Assembly: GCA_031400455.1 (NCBI GenBank)
Contig: JANNPX010000024.1
Location: 62,001-126,000, forward strand
Direction of reading: 5' to 3'
Source: JANXYW01 sp031400455
GTDB taxonomy: Bacteria > Chloroflexota > Dehalococcoidia > DSTF01 > JACRBR01
DNA length: 64,000 nt
The notes below the pieces were generated by a model, which ran no database searches, had not been told where the DNA came from, and was given only the letters and a program-made list of their open reading frames with translations. Shown here in pieces: positions 39,576 through 48,466 of the stretch. Every line of letters starts with the position of its first letter. The stretch's first letter is position 1. Position numbers and translations under genes: made by a program.

Positions 39576-41225
39576 CTATCCGAGGAACTCGTAGCCGCCG
39601 GTGACGCCTTCCGGCTTCTGGTCGATGATCACATTCACGCACGCCGGCTTGCCTGACGCGAACGCGCGCTCGATTGCCGGGAAGATCTCGCCCGGTTCGG
39701 TGACGAATTCGCCGTGCCCGCCGAGCGCCTCGACCACCTTATCGTACCGGGCATTGTCGCCGAGCCGCGTGGCGACGACGCGCTCCTCACCGTACATCTT
39801 CTCCTGACCGACGAGGATCTGCCCCCACTGCCGGTCGTTCCCGATCACCGAGACGACCGGCATGCCGAATCGCACGAAGGTGTCGAAATCGAACCCGTTG
39901 AGCCCGAACGAACCGTCGCCGTTCACCATGAGGATCTTCTTGTCAGGATGTACCACGTTCGCCGCCATGCAGAAGCCCGTGCCGACACCAAGCGTTCCGA
40001 GCGGGCCCGGACCCATGAACTGCCCCGGATGGTTCACCGGCAGCACCTGCGACGACAGCCCGACGATATCGCCACCGTCGCCGACGACGATCGTGTTGTC
40101 GTCGACGAACTTCGCGATCTCATTGCAGAGGCGCAGCGGGTGGATCGGGTTGGCGTCGGAGTGCAGCCACTTCTGGCGCAGCTCGACGACCTTCGTCTCG
40201 CCGTCACGGAGCTTGCCGATCCAATCGTCATGCCGGGTGCTGCGCGTGCCCAACTCAGCCGTGATCTGCTCGAGCGCGTGTTTCGGATCGCCCTCGATGC
40301 CGATGTCGACGCCGCGGTTGCGGCCGAGTTCGTTCGGGTCGATGTCAATCGAGATCACCTTCGCGGCCGGGTTGACGCTGCGCCCGTAGCGCAGGCGGAA
40401 GTCGATCATCGTGCCGGCGAAGAGGATCACGTCGGCTTCGCCGAACGCCGTGCGGCGCGTGCGGCTCATGAACTGCGGATGCTCCTGGCTGACTGTGCCG
40501 CGGCCCATGTCGTTGAGGAAGATTGGCGCGTGTACCTTCTCGGCGAGTTCCTGCAGCGCCGTGCCGGCGTCGGCCCAGTACACGCCGGTGCCGCCCATCA
40601 CCGCCGGCCGCTCGGCGTTCGCCAGCAGCGACGCCGCCTGCTTGATCAGCCCGAAGTCGCCCTGCGTCCGGCCTTCCGTACGGTAGCCGGTGGGCAACGG
40701 CACCTCCGACTCTTCGACGCGGCCGAAGAGGATGTCTGACGGGATCTCGAGGAAGACCGGACCGTAGCGTCCCGTGAGCGCGACGCGGAACGCCTGCGCG
40801 AGGTAATCCGGGATGCGCTTGGTGAACGGGATGGTCGCCGACCACTTCGTGATCGGGCGCATCATCTCGACTGTGCCGGGAATCTCCTGTAGTGCGCCCA
40901 TGAGCGACGTGCTGAGCGGCGCCGCGCCGCCAATGATGAGCATCGGGCTGGCGTTCTGGTACGCCGTGGCGACGGCGGTCACGACATCGGTGACGCCGGG
41001 GCCTGCCGTGACGACCGCGACGCCGCATTTGCGCGTGAGGCGGCTGTAGCCCTCGGCGGCGTGGCCGGCGGACTGCTCGTGCCGGGTATCGACGACGCGG
41101 ATCCCCTCGTCGATGCAGCCGTCGTAGATGTTCTGAACGTGCCCGCCCGAGAGCGTGAAGATCGTGTCGATCCCCTCGGCCTTGAGCATGCGGGCAACGA
41201 GGTCGCCGCCATCAATCTGCGCCAT
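39576..41225 (-). CDS. ThDP-dependent enzyme (acetolactate synthase / 2-hydroxyacyl-CoA lyase family)
   Basis: A 549-residue three-domain thiamine diphosphate enzyme. The Pyr-domain Glu is in D-T-R-H-E-Q-S-A-G-H-A-A-E-G-Y (about residue 49), and the PP-domain metal motif is GDGSFGLNGFDFDT (about 437-450). ALS, oxalyl-CoA decarboxylase and 2-hydroxyacyl-CoA lyase share these. The first half of the protein reads like HACL1/ILVBL relatives. The specific reaction is not decided; the CoA transferases nearby would fit an acyl-CoA lyase or decarboxylase. ATG 41225 has AGGAG 6 bases upstream. No ALS small subunit is adjacent. Confidence 0.85.
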   Translation of the reverse strand: MAQIDGGDLVARMLKAEGIDTIFTLSGGHVQNIYDGCIDEGIRVVDTRHEQSAGHAAEGYSRLTRKCGVAVVTAGPGVTDVVTAVATAYQNASPMLIIGGAAPLSTSLMGALQEIPGTVEMMRPITKWSATIPFTKRIPDYLAQAFRVALTGRYGPVFLEIPSDILFGRVEESEVPLPTGYRTEGRTQGDFGLIKQAASLLANAERPAVMGGTGVYWADAGTALQELAEKVHAPIFLNDMGRGTVSQEHPQFMSRTRRTAFGEADVILFAGTMIDFRLRYGRSVNPAAKVISIDIDPNELGRNRGVDIGIEGDPKHALEQITAELGTRSTRHDDWIGKLRDGETKVVELRQKWLHSDANPIHPLRLCNEIAKFVDDNTIVVGDGGDIVGLSSQVLPVNHPGQFMGPGPLGTLGVGTGFCMAANVVHPDKKILMVNGDGSFGLNGFDFDTFVRFGMPVVSVIGNDRQWGQILVGQEKMYGEERVVATRLGDNARYDKVVEALGGHGEFVTEPGEIFPAIERAFASGKPACVNVIIDQKPEGVTGGYEFLG

Positions 41226-41430
41226 ACAGGACTCCTATTCGCTTCCGAGAGACATTACATAAGGACGCGGCGCCTGAGGATCGCCTGCGTGTTCGAGTCT
41301 ACGGCCTGCGCGCGCTTCGAGATAGAACCTGCATCGGAGCGTGACCGAAGCCGGCGATTTGGCCCCGGGGGCAGGCAGGGAGTCAAGGCTACGCGCAATC
41401 GGGACGATAACTACCGGGGGACAGAGAGAT

Positions 41431-41934
41431 TTGTTCGAGATGTTTCGCGACCCGCGATACCTGGCGCCGCTCGGCGTCCTGCTTGGCGTGATCGTCGTGG
41501 CGGGGGTGGCCGCGCGTACCGGACCCGGCCGCAGCGACGCTTCTGCCGTACCCGTCGCTACGGCAACAGCAACTGCTGCCGCTCCGGCGGCCACCGCGAC
41601 CCCGGACGGTGCAGCGATTGATGCGCGGCGGATGGGCGACCTGGTGAAGATCCGCGACGCGATGCTGCAGTACCGGCAGGAGCACGGCAAGTTCCTTACG
41701 TCGAAGGTCCTGACGGTACTCTGCGGAGCATTGTCTGACCCCGGTTGTGCGCTGGCGCCCGCCCCATTCGCCGACGGCGATGAGCCCTACTACTTCCGCT
41801 CGGATGGCGCGCAGGTATTCCTGGTCGCGCGTGGTCTGACGGCCACAGATACGTCGCAGTGCCCCCCCGTGCTGCCGGAGGAACTCACCGGCGTTCCGCT
41901 GACGTGTCTGCAGTTCGCGAGGCCGGCGCAATGA
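41431..41934 (+). CDS. membrane-anchored protein of unknown function
   Basis: A 167-residue protein with one N-terminal transmembrane helix (about residues 10-28), an Ala/Thr/Pro-rich spacer and a domain starting R-R-M-G-D-L-V-K-I-R-D-A-M-L-Q-Y-R-Q-E-H-G-K-F, which resembles the mature N-terminal region of type II secretion pseudopilins. The start is uncertain: TTG 41431 or ATG 41440 is preferred; the frame is open to GTG 41341. The stop overlaps the start of the next gene (ATGA, 41931-41934), so the two are coupled. Four Cys residues occur in the C-terminal half. Confidence 0.6.
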   Translation: MFEMFRDPRYLAPLGVLLGVIVVAGVAARTGPGRSDASAVPVATATATAAAPAATATPDGAAIDARRMGDLVKIRDAMLQYRQEHGKFLTSKVLTVLCGALSDPGCALAPAPFADGDEPYYFRSDGAQVFLVARGLTATDTSQCPPVLPEELTGVPLTCLQFARPAQ

Positions 41935-42563
41935 TCGGCAGAGCCAACCTGCGACTCCTGTTCGCGCTCGCCCCAGGCCTAGTGCTGGGCCCGCTCGCCA
42001 TTTTGCTCGCCGATCGCGTCGAGCCGGCGTCCGCGCGGTTCATCTTGCAGTTCCTTGCCATCGGCGCGGTGGCCGATATGTCGTGGCGTGTCGGCGCTGC
42101 CGCTCTCGGCGGCACAATCACGCGCGCGCATGGCGTGCCGGAGCGGCTGAAGCTCGTGACGATGGACCACCGCCGCACGACATTCGACCGCGAGACGGGC
42201 CTGCACGCCGAGTGGTTCTTCCGCCTGCGGGTGGAAGAAGAGATCGCGCGGTCGAAGCGCTATGGCCAGCCGTTCTCGCTGATCATGGTCGCCGGTCCGC
42301 GGCAGGTGCTCGACGCGGTGCGGATCACGATGAAGCAGTGGCTACGCGAGATCGACTACGCCGGCGATCTTGGCGAAGTCCTGGCGCTCTGCCTGCCGAA
42401 CACGGACAAGCCGAATGGCGATGCCGTTATAGAGCGGTTAACCAGTCTCGTCGAGGGACTCCACGTCTCGCTCGCCGAGTATCCGTTGGATGGCGAGACC
42501 GTCGCGGCGCTGCTGGGCGAGGATGGGTTCCGGAAGCCCGGCGTCCCGTCGGCTGCGGCGTAA
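41931..42563 (+). CDS. membrane protein with degenerate GGDEF-like domain
   Basis: A 210-residue protein: two N-terminal hydrophobic segments (about residues 5-27 and 35-57) and a cytoplasmic domain that starts D-R-E-T-G-L-H-A-E-W-F-F-R-L-R-V-E-E-E-I-A-R-S-K-R-Y-G-Q-P-F-S-L-I-M-V. This is the D-x-(L/E)-T-G-L-x-x-x-x-x-F opening of a diguanylate cyclase domain. The expected GG(D/E)EF loop is missing: the corresponding region reads D-L-G-E-V-L-A-L-C-L-P. It probably cannot make c-di-GMP. It is translationally coupled to the preceding membrane-anchored gene and could be its cytoplasmic partner. Confidence 0.7.
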   Translation: MIGRANLRLLFALAPGLVLGPLAILLADRVEPASARFILQFLAIGAVADMSWRVGAAALGGTITRAHGVPERLKLVTMDHRRTTFDRETGLHAEWFFRLRVEEEIARSKRYGQPFSLIMVAGPRQVLDAVRITMKQWLREIDYAGDLGEVLALCLPNTDKPNGDAVIERLTSLVEGLHVSLAEYPLDGETVAALLGEDGFRKPGVPSAAA

Positions 42564-42612
42564 GTCGCGCGGGCTCCTTCGCTGCGGTCGTCTCGACCAC
42601 ATAGGATCAGCG

Positions 42613-43038
42613 CTATTCTCGAGCGTAATCCCACGAGATCATACGCTTCGGTTCGATGCGAATGTACGCCGATCCCGAGCGTGCCTCTGTCGGCAACTGG
42701 TCGGCGTGCGCGCCGCGGAGGATCGCCGCCTCGCGGCTGAGCCGCAGGGTATCCGACGGTTCGGTAAAGACGGTCGCCGTCCCCTGAATCATCAACCCCT
42801 TGATGTCCTGCATGCTGCCGCCGCTCTGGACGAGGAGGCTCACCTTCGGATTCCTCTCGACGTTCCTGACTTTCTGCGTACCTGCGCGGCACCCGACATA
42901 GACATCGTCGCCGAGCCGGAAGTATCCGATTGGAACCGTATGCGGCGTTCCGTCGCGCCCGATCGTCGTGAGAACGATCCAGCCGGGTCGCGAGTCGAGG
43001 TATGCGTGCGCTTCGGCCTTGGTCAATGATGCGGGCAT
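42613..43038 (-). CDS. PPOX-class (pyridoxamine 5'-phosphate oxidase-fold) flavoprotein
   Basis: A 141-residue split-barrel protein. LTTIGRDGTPHTVPIGYFRL (about residues 23-42) and K-V-R-N-V-E-R-N-P-K-V-S-L-L-V (about 56-70) are typical of F420- or FMN-dependent PPOX-class oxidoreductases (TIGR03618-like). The cofactor is not decided by sequence. ATG 43038 has GGAAGG 6 bases upstream. It is the last gene of the run 48159-42613, 52 bp after the CoA transferase. Confidence 0.85.
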   Translation of the reverse strand: MPASLTKAEAHAYLDSRPGWIVLTTIGRDGTPHTVPIGYFRLGDDVYVGCRAGTQKVRNVERNPKVSLLVQSGGSMQDIKGLMIQGTATVFTEPSDTLRLSREAAILRGAHADQLPTEARSGSAYIRIEPKRMISWDYARE

Positions 43039-43090
43039 TTCGATCCTTCCTTACGCGCAACCCCACGCCGAGCCAGCGTGCTGAACAGCG

Positions 43091-44332
43091 TTAGAACAGC
43101 GCTTGCTCGACGAGCGCGTCGGCGATCTCTTCGTCGGTGAGGCCGAGGATCTCTTTGCAGACGTACTCGTTGTCCTGGCCGAGGAGCGGCGCGGGTGAGC
43201 GAAGTGTGCCGGGCGTCTTCGTCAGCACGAAGGGGGCGCCGTCGTAGGCGGAGCGGCCGGTTTCGGGGTGGTCGAGGTACTGGTAGTAGCCGCGCGCCTT
43301 CAGGTGCGCGTCGGCGTTGAGGATGTCGCGCGCGTTTTGTACGATGCCGGCCGGCACTCCCTTCGACTGGAGCAGCACCATCAGCTCTTCGGCCGTGTGC
43401 TCGCGGGTCCACTCCGTGATGTGCGCTTCGAGCGAGTCTTCGTGCTGCTTGCGGGTGTCCAGCGATGCGAACTTCGCGTCGGCCGCCCACGACGGGTCGC
43501 CCATCGCATCGACGAGCCCGCGCCACTGCGCTTCATCGAAGATGCCGAACGCGATCCAGCGATCCTCCGGCGCATCCTGCCAGGTGTTGTCCTTGCAGCG
43601 GAACGCGCCGTGTGGCGATGCGTGCGGCAGCCGGTTGCCGGCGCGCGTTTGCACGCGTCCGTTGGCCATGTAGTCCATCACGGCCGGCGCGAGCGGCGCG
43701 ACCGACGACTCAAGCTGCGCCAGCTCGATGCGCTGTCCCTTGCCCGTGCGCTTGCGATAGCGCATCGCAGCGAGGATAGCGATCAGCGTGTGTCCGGGGT
43801 TGATCACGTAGTCAGGGTAGTTGGTGCCGAGGCCCATGGGCGGCCGGTTCGGGTAGCCGCTCAGCTCGTTGTAGCCGGTGATGGCGTTGAGCACGGCGCC
43901 GAAGCCGAAGAAGTCCTTGTGCGGGCCATCCAGTCCCTGCATCGGCTGATAGGCGGCGATGATCGTTGGGTTGATCTTCACCAGCTCGTCGTACGCTAGG
44001 CCCCATCGATCCACCATGCGGTTGGTGTGGTTGGTGATGAAGATGTCGCACCACTCGACGAGCTTGCGCCCGAGCTGCGTGCCCAACTCGGTGTTGAGGT
44101 TCAGTGTGAGGTCGAGCTTGCCGGCGTTGTAGTTGTTGAAGAAGCCGCTGACGTTGTAGCCGGTCTTGCCCGTCGCGAATGGCTGGACGCCGCGCAAGCC
44201 GTCGACGTGCGCCTCCGATTCGACGCGCACGACCGTCGCGCCGTAGCGGCCGAGGTTCTCGGCGCAGATCGGCCCCGCGCCGAACCACGAAAAGTCAGCG
44301 ACCTTGATTCCTTCGAGTGGCAGCTTTGTCAT
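43091..44332 (-). CDS. CaiB/BaiF family CoA transferase (operon subunit 2)
   Basis: A 413-residue class III CoA transferase. I-K-V-A-D-F-S-W-F-G-A-G-P-x-x-x-E (about residues 9-25), Y-G-A-T-V-V-R-V-E-S and the M-G-L-G-T-N-Y-P-D-Y-V-I-N-P-G-H stretch (about residue 170), with the expected catalytic Asp, are seen. It lies 2 bp after the related 426-residue gene; adjacent pairs of this kind form heteromeric enzymes such as BbsEF, but heterodimer formation is inference here. Substrate unknown. Start ATG 44332, with GGAG about 11 bases upstream. Confidence 0.9.
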   Translation of the reverse strand: MTKLPLEGIKVADFSWFGAGPICAENLGRYGATVVRVESEAHVDGLRGVQPFATGKTGYNVSGFFNNYNAGKLDLTLNLNTELGTQLGRKLVEWCDIFITNHTNRMVDRWGLAYDELVKINPTIIAAYQPMQGLDGPHKDFFGFGAVLNAITGYNELSGYPNRPPMGLGTNYPDYVINPGHTLIAILAAMRYRKRTGKGQRIELAQLESSVAPLAPAVMDYMANGRVQTRAGNRLPHASPHGAFRCKDNTWQDAPEDRWIAFGIFDEAQWRGLVDAMGDPSWAADAKFASLDTRKQHEDSLEAHITEWTREHTAEELMVLLQSKGVPAGIVQNARDILNADAHLKARGYYQYLDHPETGRSAYDGAPFVLTKTPGTLRSPAPLLGQDNEYVCKEILGLTDEEIADALVEQALF

Positions 44333-44334
44333 GA

Positions 44335-45615
44335 CTACACGACTCCTTCGGCGTGGAGGCGCTGGAGATCTGCCGCAGACACGCCGAGTTCACTGAACAT
44401 TTCGGTGTTGTGCTCGCCGGGCAGCGGTGGGCGGCGACGGAGCGACCACGGCGTCGCGGAAAGCCGGTACGGCGGGCCCGGGTAGCGCACGGTGGCGCCC
44501 AGATGATCGTGCGGTACGTCCTGGTACCACGCGCGGTGGGCGAGCTGTGGGTTCTTCGCCAGATCTTCGGGCGTCGAGACAATGCCGATCATCAGGCGCT
44601 GGTTCTGCGCTCCTTCGTAGAGCGTCCACTTGCTCATGCTGGCGCAGAACCGGGTGAACACGGCGTGCATATGCCCCAGGACCTGTATGCGCTCCGCCAG
44701 TTTGTCCGGCTCCTGCACGAGACCAGTGAGGAATCGGAGATTCAGCCCCCTGATCATCGAGATATTCGGCTCATTGTTCAGATCCTCGGCGAGACCTTCG
44801 CTGTTCATCCAGTCGAGCATCACGGTCCACGGTGCGCCGCCGGGCGTACCGAGATACGCGAAGATCTGGCCGTCCTTCGTGTCGTAGATGCCGATCCCCG
44901 GGATATCGATCGGGATGACGCCCTTCGAGCCGGTGCGCGTCGCGACGCGCTGGTTCATGTCGTACGTCACCATGGCGGTCTCCATGTTGATGGAGAGCGT
45001 CTCCTGCATCGAAACGTCGACCTGCTGCCCCTCCCCAGTGTTGTCACGATGTACGAGCGCCATCATCGTCCCCGCAGCACCGTCGATGCCAGCGCACATG
45101 TAGCCCTGGTTGCCGTACACGCGGTTCGGCTGGTCTTCCTTCTCGCCTGCCAGCGTCATCATGCCGCTCATGGCGACGCCGACGAGGTCGGACCACTTGT
45201 ACCGTGCGTGCGGCCCGGTCTGGCCGAAGCCGGTGATCGATGTGAGGATGATGTCCGGCCGGATCGCGCTCAATCCGGCGTAGCCGAGGCCGAGCGAATC
45301 GAGGTATCCGGGCTCGTACGACTCGACGACCACATCGGCTGTCGCGGCGAGCTTCTCGAACAGCGCGCGGCCCTCCGGCTTCGTGATGTCGAGCGTGATG
45401 CTGCGCTTGTTCGTGTTGAGGTTGAAGAACGAGAGGCTGCGATCGGCTGCCTGCTCGTCGTGCCAGAACGGTCCGACATTCCGAAGCGGGTCGCCGTCCG
45501 GCGGCTCGATGCGGATGACGTCCGCACCAAGATCGGCGAGGAGCTTCGTCGCATAGACGCCGGTCTCACCGGCGAGATCGAGGATGCGGATGTCGTCGAG
45601 TGCGGATTCGGTCAC
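44335..45615 (-). CDS. CaiB/BaiF family CoA transferase (operon subunit 1)
   Basis: A 426-residue class III CoA transferase. I-R-I-L-D-L-A-G-E-T-G-V-Y-A-T-K-L-L-A-D-L-G-A-D (about residues 8-31), V-I-R-I-E-P-P-D-G-D-P, N-T-N-K-R-S-I-T-L-D and the G-I-D-G-A-A-G-T-M-M-A block (about residue 180, catalytic Asp candidate) identify the family. It is diverged from both other CoA transferases in the window. Start GTG 45615. Three of these enzymes in one window fits an organism living on diverse organic acids. Confidence 0.9.
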   Translation of the reverse strand: MTESALDDIRILDLAGETGVYATKLLADLGADVIRIEPPDGDPLRNVGPFWHDEQAADRSLSFFNLNTNKRSITLDITKPEGRALFEKLAATADVVVESYEPGYLDSLGLGYAGLSAIRPDIILTSITGFGQTGPHARYKWSDLVGVAMSGMMTLAGEKEDQPNRVYGNQGYMCAGIDGAAGTMMALVHRDNTGEGQQVDVSMQETLSINMETAMVTYDMNQRVATRTGSKGVIPIDIPGIGIYDTKDGQIFAYLGTPGGAPWTVMLDWMNSEGLAEDLNNEPNISMIRGLNLRFLTGLVQEPDKLAERIQVLGHMHAVFTRFCASMSKWTLYEGAQNQRLMIGIVSTPEDLAKNPQLAHRAWYQDVPHDHLGATVRYPGPPYRLSATPWSLRRRPPLPGEHNTEMFSELGVSAADLQRLHAEGVV

Positions 45616-45678
45616 GCGGCACTGTCCTCAGAGTTCAAGCGATTTGAGCCGAAGCGTATTCTACACCGAAGACCGCGT

Positions 45679-46515
45679 TCAAGCCTCCGGCGCGCCCGGC
45701 CAGGGGCGCTGTTGCGTTGCCCGCGTGATGGCCTGCGCCACGCCATCGAGGTCGGGGCCGCGGCGGAGGGTGTGGCCGCCGTCTGCTGCGATGACCTGGC
45801 CGGTGATCCACGACGACTCGGGGCCGATGAGGAAGCGCACCGCTTCGGCGATGTCTTCCGGCGTGCCGAGCCGGTGGAGGGGCATCTGGTCGAGGTAATC
45901 GGCCTGGATCGCCGGGTTGGCGACGAGCGGCGCGGCGAGGTCAGTCGGCACCAGGCCGGGGCGGACGGCGTTGACGCGGATGCCTGCGCCGCCCAACTCG
46001 TCGGCGGCGTTGCGGACGAGCATCTCCAGTCCGGCTTTCGAGACGCAGTAGGCCGTCATCCAGCGGTGCGTGAGGATGCCGGCGATCGACGAGATCGCGA
46101 CCATCGACCCGCCACCCCCGACCATCGCGCGCCCGGCGTGCATCACGGTGAGCATCGCACCAGTGAGGTTCGTTGCCAGGACTGTATCCCATTGCGCGCG
46201 CTGCGTACCGAGCAGCGGGCCGAACGATCCGGTGCCGGCGGCGGCGACGCAGCCGTGCAGCGCGCCGCTGCTGTCGGCGGCGGCGGCTACCGCCGCGGCG
46301 ACGTGCGCTTCGTCGGCGACATCGCCGACGGCGATGCGGACTTCCGCGCCGGGCTGCTGCCGGAGCGTGGCCGCGCCCGTTTCAAGCTTCTGCTGTGTGC
46401 GGCCCATGAGCGTGACGACGGCGCCGTCAGCGCGTAGCCGCGCGGCGCAGGCGAGGCCGATGCCGGATCCGCCGCCGGTGACGAGGATGTGGCGGCCGGC
46501 GAGCGTGTCGGTCAC
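45679..46515 (-). CDS. SDR-family oxidoreductase
   Basis: A 278-residue short-chain dehydrogenase. The cofactor motif T-G-G-G-S-G-I-G (about residues 13-20), the S-S-I-A-G-I block with the catalytic Ser, and Y-C-V-S-K (about 159-163) with Tyr and Lys are intact. A G-R-T after beta-2 would favour NADP(H), but this is only a hint. GTG start at 46515. It follows the SnoaL-like gene by 31 bp and precedes the CoA transferases by 63 bp. Confidence 0.9.
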   Translation of the reverse strand: MTDTLAGRHILVTGGGSGIGLACAARLRADGAVVTLMGRTQQKLETGAATLRQQPGAEVRIAVGDVADEAHVAAAVAAAADSSGALHGCVAAAGTGSFGPLLGTQRAQWDTVLATNLTGAMLTVMHAGRAMVGGGGSMVAISSIAGILTHRWMTAYCVSKAGLEMLVRNAADELGGAGIRVNAVRPGLVPTDLAAPLVANPAIQADYLDQMPLHRLGTPEDIAEAVRFLIGPESSWITGQVIAADGGHTLRRGPDLDGVAQAITRATQQRPWPGAPEA

Positions 46516-46546
46516 GAAGCCTCCATCGGCGATTGCCGCCTACCGG

Positions 46547-47002
46547 TCATCGGTCGCTGCCAGGTCGGGACGGAGCCAGACCGAGTTGCCTGTGCAATCC
46601 CAGGTCGTCGCGCACAACTTCATGTTCAACGATCAGGCCTTCGCGAAGTCGCCAATAGTGTGATTGCCTGACGTCAAATGCCTTGCCGGTAGGATCCACG
46701 CCACGGAGGTCTCCGTGGTGAGGCGTCGCAGGACCCGCGAGATGCGTACCGCTCACGTGCATCAACTCGACAACCCAGTCGTCTTCCGCGAAAAGGCGAT
46801 CAATGGTTGTAGTCCAGTCTGGGAAGGTAGTAGCAATGTCTTCGAAGGTGCGGATGAAATCGGCGCGGCTTGCCGAAGCGCCCTGATGACGGACGCTCTC
46901 GTCGTACAGCATCGCCATTGCGTGAAAGTCGCGACGATTGAGTGCGTCTTCCATGGCGCGAATGACTTCCTTGTTGCGCTGCCTCGTCGCCGCGTCGGTC
47001 AC
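46547..47002 (-). CDS. SnoaL-like (NTF2-fold) protein
   Basis: A 151-residue protein of the SnoaL/NTF2-like polyketide-cyclase fold: R-A-M-E-D-A-L-N-R-R-D, D-x-x-x-T-F-P-D-W-T-T-T-I-D-R-L-F-A-E-D-D-W-V and G-x-x-x-D-V-R-Q-S-H-Y-W-R-L-R-E-G near the end. Such proteins can be isomerases, dehydratases or cyclases. GTG 47002 overlaps the nitronate monooxygenase stop as GTGA; a longer frame on this strand continuing upstream lies inside that gene and is not credible. Confidence 0.82.
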   Translation of the reverse strand: MTDAATRQRNKEVIRAMEDALNRRDFHAMAMLYDESVRHQGASASRADFIRTFEDIATTFPDWTTTIDRLFAEDDWVVELMHVSGTHLAGPATPHHGDLRGVDPTGKAFDVRQSHYWRLREGLIVEHEVVRDDLGLHRQLGLAPSRPGSDR

Positions 47003-48159
47003 ACGGAAGCCTTCACGCGCCTCGGCATTCCTTCCGAGATGATCTCCGCCGCTTCGCGCACCATGTCCTCGAAGATGTCCTTTGCGGGACGCATCTCGTG
47101 GAGCATGCCGGAGATCTGACCTGCGGGGTTCATCAGCAGTTCGAGCTTGTCGGCCTGACGCGCGCCGGACATGATCTCGCCGGAGACGATGCCCTGCATG
47201 CCCATCGGCAGCGCGTCGAGCTTCTGCGACTCCCAGTATTCGATCAGCGGGTTGTTGATGTTGCGCATCGTCTTGCCGCTGTAGAGCCGCGTGACGCGCG
47301 TGTCTTCTTCCGTCGCGGCGAGGATGCGTTCCTTCAGCAGATCCGGCCACGTTGCCTCGCGCGATACGAGGAACGCCGTGCCGATCCAGACGCCGTCGCA
47401 TCCCATCGCCAGCGCGCCGGCAATGCCGCGGCCGTCGCCGATGCCGCCCGCTGCGCATACGGCAGTTGGCGCGACGGCATCGATCACCTGCGGCAACAGC
47501 GCCATCGTGCCGATGCGGCCCGTGTGGCCGCCCGCCTCGGTGCCCTGCGCAACGACGACGTCCGTGCCGCTGTCGGCGATGCGGCGCGCGTTCTTGACGT
47601 TGCCGACCAGGCCGATGACCTTTCCGCCCTGCGCGTGGAACTGTTCCACCCAGGGAGCGGGATTGCCGAGCCCGGCGGCGAACACGGGCACTTTGAGCTC
47701 GAGGATCGCCTCTACCTGGCGCTTTGAGAAGTCGCCAGAGCCGAGCCGGCTCATTCCCGAAGTCCACTCCGAATCCTCACCCTTCGCCGGCAGGCCAAAT
47801 TCGCGCTCGGCGTTATCGATGAACTCGTTGTAGGGCGCGGGCAGGTAGTCGCGTGGTCGCTTCGGTGCACCGGCGGGTTCCTTCGCGTCGGCGGCGGGCG
47901 CGGGCCGCGGAGCGGCGACGCCGGAGGGCAGCAGTACGTCGACGCCGAAGGGCTTCGAGGTGAGGTCGCGGATGCGGCGCACCTGCCGTTCGATCTCTTC
48001 GGCAGGCATCGAAGCGGCACCGACGATGCCCAGGCCGCCAGCCTCGGAGATAGCGGCAACGAGTTCGGCGGTTGCGACACCACCCATGCCGGCGAGGATG
48101 ATCGGATACTCGATGTCGAGGATGTCGCAGAGTCGCGTGTGCAGTATGGGTCGGCCCAT
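46999..48159 (-). CDS. Nitronate monooxygenase family FMN protein
   Basis: A 386-residue NPD/nitronate monooxygenase-like TIM barrel. The P-I-I-L-A-G-M-G-G-V-A opening (about residues 19-29), A-Q-G-T-E-A-G-G-H-T-G-R-I-G-T-M-A-L-L-P-Q-V (about 206-227) and A-A-G-G-I-G-D-G-R-G-I-A-G-A-L-A-M-G-C-D-G-V (about 239-260) are diagnostic. A 50-residue insertion around residues 80-130, rich in Ala and Pro, is less usual. GGAGGTG before ATG 48159 is strong. First gene of the catabolic-looking operon; in such settings the enzyme often acts on an unidentified nitro or enol-type substrate. Confidence 0.9.
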   Translation of the reverse strand: MGRPILHTRLCDILDIEYPIILAGMGGVATAELVAAISEAGGLGIVGAASMPAEEIERQVRRIRDLTSKPFGVDVLLPSGVAAPRPAPAADAKEPAGAPKRPRDYLPAPYNEFIDNAEREFGLPAKGEDSEWTSGMSRLGSGDFSKRQVEAILELKVPVFAAGLGNPAPWVEQFHAQGGKVIGLVGNVKNARRIADSGTDVVVAQGTEAGGHTGRIGTMALLPQVIDAVAPTAVCAAGGIGDGRGIAGALAMGCDGVWIGTAFLVSREATWPDLLKERILAATEEDTRVTRLYSGKTMRNINNPLIEYWESQKLDALPMGMQGIVSGEIMSGARQADKLELLMNPAGQISGMLHEMRPAKDIFEDMVREAAEIISEGMPRRVKASV

Positions 48160-48466
48160 GGGCCACCTCCGGGGTTGAATGGATCACGGCGCGAAATCGC
48201 ACCTGACGTAATGGTGAGGCCAATCTATCGCCGCACTTTGGCCGTGGCAAGAACGGCCGTCTTTCTGGCGCGGAGGACGCAATTCGGCAGGAATCCGCTG
48301 GCTGGCTACATAACGACACCGGAAATTTGTTTCCTGAATTACACCAGTACCTTTTCGCGGTGCCGATGCTAAGAGCAGGAAGGGAGTTAGCAGGATGCCA
48401 CGCGCTGTGGGGGCGCGCCGCATCGTACTGACGCCCGGTGGGGCGGCTCGCATCTGACGGTTCACG
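48160..48466. other. 307-bp intergenic region, no gene seen
   Basis: Divergent gap between the nitronate monooxygenase operon and the dockerin-like gene. It is AT-richer in the middle (48290-48360). I found no strong promoter pair, structured RNA or repeat in it. The last 60 bases are GC-rich with a G/C-run (CCCGGTGGGGCGGC). Confidence 0.5.

Noticed and set aside
46547..47767. 406-residue minus-strand ORF
   Set aside because: Only its last 151 codons (from GTG 47002) match a protein family. The rest is a shadow of the nitronate monooxygenase gene.
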